Assembly (NCBI GenBank): GCA_029574055.1
Contig: JAKQBQ010000030.1
Span: forward strand, 1-12,444
Length of the DNA stretch: 12,444 bases
From: Methanobacteriota archaeon
GTDB taxonomy: Archaea > Thermoplasmatota > Thermoplasmata > Methanomassiliicoccales > Methanomethylophilaceae
Direction of reading: 5' to 3'
Position 1 is the first letter of the stretch; every line of letters starts with the position of its first letter. Both the position numbers and the translations under genes were made by a program. Shown in pieces: positions 6,534 through 12,444 of the stretch. The notes below the pieces were generated by a model. That model did not search any database, was not told where the DNA came from, and saw only the letters and a list, made by a program, of their open reading frames with translations.

Positions 6534-7154
6534 ATGATGAGGTACGGACACTACATTTTTGATTTCGACAACACCCTCGTGGATTCCAGAATGGGATACG
6601 AAGAGGCGTTCATAGTTGCTTTCAAAGAATACGGGATCCCTTACGATCCGGCGCTGTACAACGAGTATGTCCGCACCCCTTTGAATTTAATGTTCTCGAA
6701 ATATTACCCCGATTCCGGAAGCAGATACAGGGAGTTCGCTTCCCTCATCACCGATACCTACAAAAGCACCAGCCTCAACGGCGTCGGGCTGTTCCCGGAT
6801 GCCGAAAGGTGCATCGAGCGGTTGTTGGAGGACGGGCGCTCGTTAGGTATTGTTTCCAATTCATACATGGAGCAGATCACGGAGATAATGGAGAGGATAG
6901 GCATTACGGATAAGTTCGCATCCGTTGTCGGGCGGGATAGGGTGGCATTCGCCAAGCCCGATCCCGAGCCTGTGCTTCTCTGTTTGAAGGAGATGGGCGC
7001 GTCCCGCAGAGACTCCGTCATGGTGGGGGACAGCATCAATGACGTTCTGGCGGGAAAGGGCGCAGGTCTATCCACGGTGCTGATAAACAGGTACGGAGAG
7101 GACATATCCTGCGATGATTGCGATACGCGCATAGGAAGCCTCGATGAACTCTGA
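6534..7154 (+). CDS. HAD-superfamily hydrolase, phosphoglycolate phosphatase-like
   Basis: 206 residues from ATG 6534 (a second ATG follows at once, at 6537). All four HAD motifs are present. Motif I is F-D-F-D-N-T, with nucleophile D10 and acid D12. Motif II is I-V-S-N-S, with S108. Motif III is A-K-P-D-P, with K141. Motif IV is V-G-D-S-x-N-D, with D166 and D170. About 70-80 residues between motifs I and II form a small helical cap, as in the phosphoglycolate phosphatase/PpaX/beta-phosphoglucomutase branch. The likely activity is hydrolysis of a small phosphorylated metabolite; the substrate cannot be told. Frame continuity extends to a TTG at 6483, but that region overlaps the inverted repeat and lacks similarity to HAD N-termini. 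GGCAGG touches the ATG too closely to be a normal ribosome site. It is divergent from fhs and may be co-regulated with it. Confidence 0.93.
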   Translation: MMRYGHYIFDFDNTLVDSRMGYEEAFIVAFKEYGIPYDPALYNEYVRTPLNLMFSKYYPDSGSRYREFASLITDTYKSTSLNGVGLFPDAERCIERLLEDGRSLGIVSNSYMEQITEIMERIGITDKFASVVGRDRVAFAKPDPEPVLLCLKEMGASRRDSVMVGDSINDVLAGKGAGLSTVLINRYGEDISCDDCDTRIGSLDEL

Positions 7155-7273
7155 ATCGTTCTGGCATATAGGAAAGCATAGAAAAAAACCCATCGGGACG
7201 CCTGTTCGGGAGCCTCTACGATTTCCGCATAGGGCGGATCGGGCTTTAAAAAACTACCTATTATGCACGGTTT

Positions 7274-7287
7274 GAATTTCGAAATTC
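7274..7287 (+). promoter_or_regulatory. 14-bp palindrome upstream of the Hsp70-vWA promoter
   Basis: GAATTTCGAAATTC is perfectly self-complementary. It ends about 20 bases before the TATA-like element of the Hsp70-vWA gene, a position suited to an activator or to a repressor next to the BRE. A palindrome of this length is expected about once by chance in a window this size. Only its place in a 191-base promoter gap supports a role. Confidence 0.35.
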
Positions 7288-7307
7288 GTAGCGGTCTGTC
7301 AAATCTA

Positions 7308-7328
7308 TTTTATATCGCGTATAATATA
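7308..7328 (+). promoter_or_regulatory. TATA region of the Hsp70-vWA operon
   Basis: Two TATA-like stretches, TTTTATAT at 7308-7315 and TATAATATA at 7320-7328, lie about 34 and 22 bases before the ATG at 7346. Either would give a transcript with a leader of fewer than about 10 bases. Only a weak GATGGG precedes the start codon. No other promoter is apparent before the second gene of the pair. Confidence 0.5.
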
Positions 7329-7345
7329 TCTTCAACTGATGGGAT

Positions 7346-9421
7346 ATGAAGGTTGGTATTGACCTAGGGACGACCTACTCTACAGTAGCAAGATATGACA
7401 GGAAAACATCGAGGACCGAGATAATCAACAACTTGTTCGAAAAGGAGCTGACCCCTTCGGTCATTTGCTTCTTGGAGAACGGGGAGATCCTGATCGGAGA
7501 GGATGCCAAAGATATGCAGGCAGGGGGCGCAGGCACGATCGCGGCATCTTTCAAGAGAGGGATGGGCGACAACAGCTTCACGGTCGAGGCCAACGGCAAG
7601 GTCTACACCGCCGAGGAACTCTCCGCCATGCTCCTGAAAAAGCTGATCTCGGATGCGGAAGCGAAAACAGGGGAGAAGATAGACTCCGTTGTGATCACTG
7701 TGCCCGCATACTTCAACGACTTCCAGCGGACGGCCACGATCCGCGCCGGGGAAGCCTGCGGAGTGAAGGTCCTTAAAATAATCAACGAGCCGACGGCGGC
7801 TGCGATCTCGTACGGGTACAGCAAAGAATCCGACAAGACCGTCTTGGTCTACGACCTCGGCGGCGGGACGTTCGATGTCACCATGGTAAGGATCAACAAA
7901 GGCAACATACAGGTCATGGGGACGGACGGCAACCATATACTCGGAGGAAAGGATTGGGACGCCGCAATAGTCAAATTCGTATGCGAGCAGTTCGTCGAAG
8001 AGTTCGGCGTGGATCCCAGAGAGGACGAGCCGACAAAGAACGAGCTGATCGTCGCATCCGAGAATTACAAGAAAGTCCTCACCAAGACCGACAGCGTAAC
8101 GATACAGATAAAATACGAAGGATACTCGGGGAAATACACTCTCACGAGGAATCAGTTCGACATGAGGACTCAGTTCCTCCTCAATGCTACCAAAGACGTA
8201 TGCATGAAGCTGCTGGATGACATAGGGAAGACATGGGATGACATAGACGAGATACTCCTGGTCGGCGGTTCAACAAGGATGCCGCAGGTCCCCAAATTCC
8301 TGAACATGATATCCGGAAAGCCCGTGATCGACCACGCCGATACCGACCTGGCCGTCGCGAAAGGCGCAGCGATCACTTCGGAGCTCTACTGCAGCACGAG
8401 CACAGGGGTCAGGGAGAAGCAGGTGACCGACGTCACAGCACACAGCCTCGGCGTGCTGGCTGAAAGCCCCGGAGGGGACAGGTACATCAACGAAGTGATG
8501 ATAAAAAGGAACTCTAAAGTGCCTTCTTCGGTGAGGAAGGCATTCAAGATAGCGCCCGGCAACATGACTGACATCATCGAGGTATACACTCTCCAAGGCG
8601 AGAGCAAGATACCTCTGGACTGCTACGTGCTGGCAAGGGTGATAATATCGGGATTCTACAACTCCGGCGACGGAGCTACCATTGACATTGAATACAACTA
8701 TGACGAGAACGGAGTGGTGAAGGTCTCGGCTTTCCAGGACGGGGAGCGGCTGGAGGTCTATTCCGAGTCTGTCCCGGACGACATCGCATGGATGGGCGAC
8801 AAACCCGAGAGCCGCAGCACCGGCGCGCCCATCGCCAAGAATGTGGTCCTGTGCATCGATCTCTCAAGAAGCATGAGGAACTCGCTTGATGAGGTAAGGA
8901 ATGTGGTGAGGGACTTCGCATTGAGCGTGGCCGACGAGAACACCAAACTCGGCCTGATAGGGTTCGGCGACAAGGTCGGCATCATCAGGGACATGACCTC
9001 AGACCCCAACACCATCGTCTCCGCCCTCGACGGCCTCAAGGTGAACGTATACGGCAGAGGCACCGATGCCAGCCCCTTCGGGACCGCGGCAACGATGCTT
9101 TCCAACCGCCCCGGAGGGAAGATGATAGTCATCCTTACCGACGGCATATGGGGGAAGAGGGACTTCGCTGTCAGCGAGGCCCTGAACTGCAAGAACTCCA
9201 ACATTGCAGTGGTGGGGGTAGGGATAGGCGAGGCCGATGTGGCATTCTTGAAGCAGCTATCCACTGTCGAAGAAGGCGCCATGTACACCACCCTCGACCG
9301 CCTCGGAGAGACATTCAGCACCATCGCCAGGGCTTTGAACTCAGGGTCAATGGGAATGCGCGAGAGCGCAGAAGGCAGCGCAAGGCTGGGGAGCGCAGAG
9401 GTCAGGGCCAGGCTCCGCTGA
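7346..9421 (+). CDS. Hsp70/DnaK-type chaperone fused to a C-terminal vWA domain
   Basis: 691 residues. Residues 1 to about 350 form an Hsp70 ATPase domain: phosphate-1 G-I-D-L-G-T-T at 4-10, V-P-A-Y-F-N-D-x-Q-R at 119-128, I-N-E-P-T-A-A-A at 146-153, phosphate-2 D-L-G-G-G-T-F-D at 170-177, and adenosine motif L-V-G-G-S-T-R-M-P at 305-313. Residues about 362-475 are a substrate-binding beta domain, with D-V-T-A-H-S-L-G in place of the usual D-V-T-P-x-S-L-G. The alpha-helical lid is absent. Instead residues about 497-665 form a vWA domain with a complete-looking MIDAS: D505-x-S507-x-S509, T573 and D599. The protein is cytoplasmic, with no signal peptide. It is not the housekeeping DnaK. The ATPase should cycle with a J-type partner, and the adjacent large gene, 12 bases on, begins with a J-like region. 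Ligand binding by the metal site is inferred. Confidence 0.93.
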   Translation: MKVGIDLGTTYSTVARYDRKTSRTEIINNLFEKELTPSVICFLENGEILIGEDAKDMQAGGAGTIAASFKRGMGDNSFTVEANGKVYTAEELSAMLLKKLISDAEAKTGEKIDSVVITVPAYFNDFQRTATIRAGEACGVKVLKIINEPTAAAISYGYSKESDKTVLVYDLGGGTFDVTMVRINKGNIQVMGTDGNHILGGKDWDAAIVKFVCEQFVEEFGVDPREDEPTKNELIVASENYKKVLTKTDSVTIQIKYEGYSGKYTLTRNQFDMRTQFLLNATKDVCMKLLDDIGKTWDDIDEILLVGGSTRMPQVPKFLNMISGKPVIDHADTDLAVAKGAAITSELYCSTSTGVREKQVTDVTAHSLGVLAESPGGDRYINEVMIKRNSKVPSSVRKAFKIAPGNMTDIIEVYTLQGESKIPLDCYVLARVIISGFYNSGDGATIDIEYNYDENGVVKVSAFQDGERLEVYSESVPDDIAWMGDKPESRSTGAPIAKNVVLCIDLSRSMRNSLDEVRNVVRDFALSVADENTKLGLIGFGDKVGIIRDMTSDPNTIVSALDGLKVNVYGRGTDASPFGTAATMLSNRPGGKMIVILTDGIWGKRDFAVSEALNCKNSNIAVVGVGIGEADVAFLKQLSTVEEGAMYTTLDRLGETFSTIARALNSGSMGMRESAEGSARLGSAEVRARLR

Positions 9422-9433
9422 GGGATGGGATCG

Positions 9434-12400
9434 ATGACAAGTGACAGAGAGAATTACTGTCGCCTTATAGGACTTAATCCTTTGAAGGAGAGCACGTATA
9501 CTTACGAAGCAATAGAGAAGAAGATAGCCGCCAAAGAGACCAAGTGGAACAAAGAGAGCAAGGACAAACAGAACGATCTGGATCGCAGATTCCAGATAGG
9601 TAAGTGGTTGGACATGGTCCCGGACATGCGCCGGGTCATGAAAGACCCCTCTCTGAGATCCAGGGAATTCGACGAAGGCAGAAGGATACTGAAGGCAAAG
9701 GCATCCAGGCTCAACAAGGACTCGGTCATACTCCACGACGGCAACCGCGTCCTCCTTCCCGGTACCGCGGAAGGCCTGGCCAAGAAGCTGCAGTGGGACA
9801 GCGTGGGCAAAGAGGACCTCATAGCTCTGGCGGGCATCAAGAAGACATCCGTCCATCCGCCGGTCAACGAGAAGGTGGTGTCAGCGTTCAAAGCGCTGCA
9901 GGAAGTGCAGTCCTTCACTCCGATGGATGTCCTTAACGATCTGATCAAGAACCCCGACCTCGAGATAAACATCAACCCTCTTGACGAAGGGAGTTCTCTC
10001 CCGCAGATAAGGACGGCGTTCGACTCCTGCGAGAAAAGGGTGAACAGCGTAAGGCAGGAAGTGCTCCCCAATCAAGATTCATACATACAGACGCTCAGGG
10101 CTCTCAAGCTCATCCTGGGTTCGGACCAGGACCTCTCCAATCTTGTGAAGTACGGCAAGTGCATGAGGATACTCGGCCCGGCCAAGCAGATGATGGACGA
10201 GGACTACGGCCAGCCCTTCACCAGAGAGTATATCGACGAGATCATAAACAAATTCATCCGCAATACCAACGCAGACCCCACGATGGCGGTAGCGATCCTG
10301 GAAGAGTACTGCGTCAAGAAAAAATACATTTCGAATTTCTCGATAAAAGAAAGCAAGCTCACCACATGCTCCAAGTGCGGCGCGCTGGTCGAGTCCGGGG
10401 ACAACGTGATGTGCTGCTCCATATGCGGCGCGAACATAAAGACCAAATGCCCCCAGTGCGGAACAAGCCAAGTATCCGGCAACAAGGCCTGCATCAAATG
10501 CGGGTTCGATTTCCAGGAGGGTCTGAGCAAAGCAAAGGATCTTGAGAAGAAATTCAGGATCGCGCTCTCATACGGCATGATCGACGAGGCCTCGAACTGC
10601 ATAGCGAAGATAGAGCGGGCGTATTCCACATATCCTACCATACAGGAGATGAAGAACGAGCTCAGGCCGCTGGCAGCGAAATACGCCGAGCTCATGAACA
10701 TCATCGACATCCTTTACAAACAAAGGAAATATTATGCTCTGAGAGGGAAGCTCGACGACGCGAAGCTGGACTTCACCAAGATACTGAACAATCCTGACAT
10801 CGAGAGGAAATACGAGGAAGCCCTGCAGAAGATAGTCGAGGCCGACAGGATCTGCGAAAGGGCGGCCGCTTCCAAGGATATCGGCAGCACCATGATGATG
10901 TATGTAACGGCGGTGGAGATATGCCCGGACCACCCCATCGCCAAAGCGAAGATGAAGGAGCACCCTCCGGAGTCGCCGGCCGATGCCGTCGCCCAGATCA
11001 GAGAGGGCAAGGTGCTGCTGAAGTTCGCCGTCCCGGAGGAGAGGACGGGCATGACATTCTGCATTTTCAGGGGAAGGGATACTCTTCCCATCGTAACTGA
11101 CGATACTGTCCCCATCGCAGAGATACCCGGGAGCGTATTCTTGGACAAGACCATGGATCCCGGCGCGGACCTTTATTATTCGGTCTACTCGAAAAGATGG
11201 GGCATCCTTTCCAGAGAGGCGGCGTCCTGCGGCCCCGTGATAGTGTTCAAGGAGGTAGAGAACGTCAGCATAGAACCTATCGAGGGCGGCCTGAGGCTGA
11301 TATACGAAAAGCCGAAAGGGTGCACAAGAGTGCGCATCTGGAGGAAAGAGGGCACCACCGCCGCAGGGGCCGGAGAGGAAGTGGAGATCGCCCACAACGG
11401 AGAGACGGTCATTGACGATTACGGCCTGAAAGGAGGGGTGAAGTATCACTATCTTTTTGTTGCCGAATATAAGAACAAAGGGCGCACAGAGAGATCGATG
11501 GGCAGCGCATTCTCTTTCACCACTACCAAGTTCCCCGAGCCTATTCGGGACATGGAGATAAGATGGAACAAGGCGGACGGGTCCTTCACGGCCAAATGGA
11601 AGAGCAAGGAAAGGGTCGTCTTATATTCTTCACCGAGGAAAGTGAACATGTTCGGGAGGATGGTGAAACTCGAGGACCTGAATGCCTGGATGAAGGAGAT
11701 ACAGCCTCTGGAGGTCTATGAGAACGGCATGAGGTTCTTCCTTCCGGACGGCGCAGTGCAGTACATATACCCCATGATACCCGCCGGGAAGGTGGCCGTC
11801 AGGGGCAAGGACATCATGGTGGCCAACCTGAAGCCTTTCAGGGATGTGGAGAAGAGGATGAGCGGCAACGACTGCGACGTTACGATGACCTGGCCTACAG
11901 GGGCGGAGTCGGCGGTGTTCGTGATCAAGGATTCATCCGCAGCATCCGGGCCGGACGACCTCGATGCGGAAAGGATAACCATCACGAGGGACGCCTACAA
12001 CAAGGACAAGATGGTCAGGATACCCATGGGCAACTCCAAGAAAAGAGTGATCACGCTGTACGCCGTCTATGACGTATCGGGAGAGAGGATGACCTCCCGC
12101 GGCATGAGCTTGGACGTTTATTCCGGAGCGTCCAGCAAGGTCAGGTACAACATGGTCGTCGAAGGTTCATCGAGGACCGAGACGAAGATAGTCCTGAGCA
12201 TAGATACCGACCACAGCGTAAGGGAGCTGCCTCCGATGACAGCAGTGGAGGTCAAGGAAGGGATACCCATCAAGATATGGGACGGGGAATCCATATGGTC
12301 GTCCAACAAGCCGGTCCCCCTGAGCGGGGGGAAGGCAGTGATCGTTTTCACCGCCAAAGACAAGGTGGACATAAGCAAGGTCAGGCTGTTCTTTGTGAGA

Positions 12401-12444
12401 GAAGAGGACTACAACATGTTCAGATTCATACACCCGCTGTACAA
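9434..12444 (+). CDS. Large J-like / double zinc ribbon / FN3-like protein, 3' end beyond the window
   Basis: Open from ATG 9434 to the window end (1003 codons), so the C-terminus is missing. The start has a purine-rich GAGGGATGGG 4-13 bases ahead and follows the Hsp70-vWA stop by 12 bases, indicating one operon; an ATG at 9425 is the alternative. Residues 8-82 look like a J-domain: Y-x-x-L-I-G-L-N-P, a helix ending in K-W, then R-R-V-M-K-D-P-S-L-R-S-R-E-F-D-E-G, matching the usual L-S-D-P-x-K-R-x-x-Y-D-x-x-G. The H-P-D loop is replaced (K-W-N-K-E). A helical region reaches about 300. Two zinc ribbons follow: C312/C315/C328/C331 and C339/C342/C353/C356. Residues about 365-520 are helical and TPR-like. 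At least two FN3-like beta domains lie at about 525-605 and 608-700, with more beta-rich sequence to the edge. It has no signal peptide. It is probably a scaffold or co-chaperone of the neighbouring Hsp70. Confidence 0.88.
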   Translation, partial: MTSDRENYCRLIGLNPLKESTYTYEAIEKKIAAKETKWNKESKDKQNDLDRRFQIGKWLDMVPDMRRVMKDPSLRSREFDEGRRILKAKASRLNKDSVILHDGNRVLLPGTAEGLAKKLQWDSVGKEDLIALAGIKKTSVHPPVNEKVVSAFKALQEVQSFTPMDVLNDLIKNPDLEININPLDEGSSLPQIRTAFDSCEKRVNSVRQEVLPNQDSYIQTLRALKLILGSDQDLSNLVKYGKCMRILGPAKQMMDEDYGQPFTREYIDEIINKFIRNTNADPTMAVAILEEYCVKKKYISNFSIKESKLTTCSKCGALVESGDNVMCCSICGANIKTKCPQCGTSQVSGNKACIKCGFDFQEGLSKAKDLEKKFRIALSYGMIDEASNCIAKIERAYSTYPTIQEMKNELRPLAAKYAELMNIIDILYKQRKYYALRGKLDDAKLDFTKILNNPDIERKYEEALQKIVEADRICERAAASKDIGSTMMMYVTAVEICPDHPIAKAKMKEHPPESPADAVAQIREGKVLLKFAVPEERTGMTFCIFRGRDTLPIVTDDTVPIAEIPGSVFLDKTMDPGADLYYSVYSKRWGILSREAASCGPVIVFKEVENVSIEPIEGGLRLIYEKPKGCTRVRIWRKEGTTAAGAGEEVEIAHNGETVIDDYGLKGGVKYHYLFVAEYKNKGRTERSMGSAFSFTTTKFPEPIRDMEIRWNKADGSFTAKWKSKERVVLYSSPRKVNMFGRMVKLEDLNAWMKEIQPLEVYENGMRFFLPDGAVQYIYPMIPAGKVAVRGKDIMVANLKPFRDVEKRMSGNDCDVTMTWPTGAESAVFVIKDSSAASGPDDLDAERITITRDAYNKDKMVRIPMGNSKKRVITLYAVYDVSGERMTSRGMSLDVYSGASSKVRYNMVVEGSSRTETKIVLSIDTDHSVRELPPMTAVEVKEGIPIKIWDGESIWSSNKPVPLSGGKAVIVFTAKDKVDISKVRLFFVREEDYNMFRFIHPLY

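Noticed and set aside
7155..7345. A small RNA or tRNA in the gap before the Hsp70-vWA gene
   Set aside because: No cloverleaf or stable long stem was found by eye. The gap is explained by promoter elements.
7346..8755. Housekeeping dnaK
   Set aside because: The lid and usual C-terminus are missing, a vWA domain follows, and no grpE or typical dnaJ is adjacent.
10568..11449. A 293-codon open frame antisense to the large J-like/FN3 gene
   Set aside because: The sense frame is open for more than 1000 codons with zinc ribbons and FN3-like domains. The antisense product is low-complexity and rich in His, Arg and Leu.
1..12444. Pyrrolysine (in-frame UAG) genes
   Set aside because: No gene needs read-through of TAG, and all six visible stops are TAA or TGA. 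This is only weak support for the lineage guess.

Overview
The window looks archaeal, most likely from the Methanomassiliicoccales or a nearby Thermoplasmata lineage. This is inferred from promoter and gene style rather than from a marker gene. Start codons often sit 20-35 bases downstream of a TATA-like box with little or no Shine-Dalgarno signal, a pattern typical of leaderless archaeal transcripts. Several Sel1-repeat proteins lie together, and a formate-tetrahydrofolate ligase is present. All six genes whose stop codon is visible end in TAA or TGA and none in TAG, which fits (weakly) a lineage that reads UAG as pyrrolysine. No rRNA, tRNA, CRISPR array, insertion sequence or phage gene was seen. 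The window is densely coding and has no gene-free stretch above about 210 bases.

Left part (1-4767): two Sel1-repeat genes lie on the minus strand, one base apart, and the second runs off the left edge. Divergent from them is a secreted, C-terminally anchored protein made of seven near-identical ~62-residue units, very probably a closed seven-bladed beta-propeller. A third Sel1-repeat gene follows on the plus strand and appears to have a leaderless promoter of its own.

Middle (4751-7154): formate-tetrahydrofolate ligase (fhs, minus strand) overlaps the third Sel1 gene tail-to-tail by 17 bases. It is divergent from a small HAD-family phosphatase. The two share a roughly 106-base promoter region carrying a striking 24-base inverted repeat, a candidate shared operator.

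Right part (7346-12444): this is the most unusual part. An Hsp70/DnaK-type protein has lost the alpha-helical lid of the substrate domain and instead carries a C-terminal von Willebrand factor A (vWA) domain with an intact MIDAS metal site. Twelve bases later begins a very large protein (more than 1000 residues, cut off by the window edge). It opens with a J-domain-like region without the HPD tripeptide, then has a helical region, a double zinc ribbon, another helical region and at least two fibronectin-III-like domains. The pair resembles a specialised two-component chaperone machine: an Hsp70 whose client- or partner-binding role has passed partly to a metal-dependent adhesion domain, and a modular J-like scaffold. 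The client and biological role cannot be read from the sequence.
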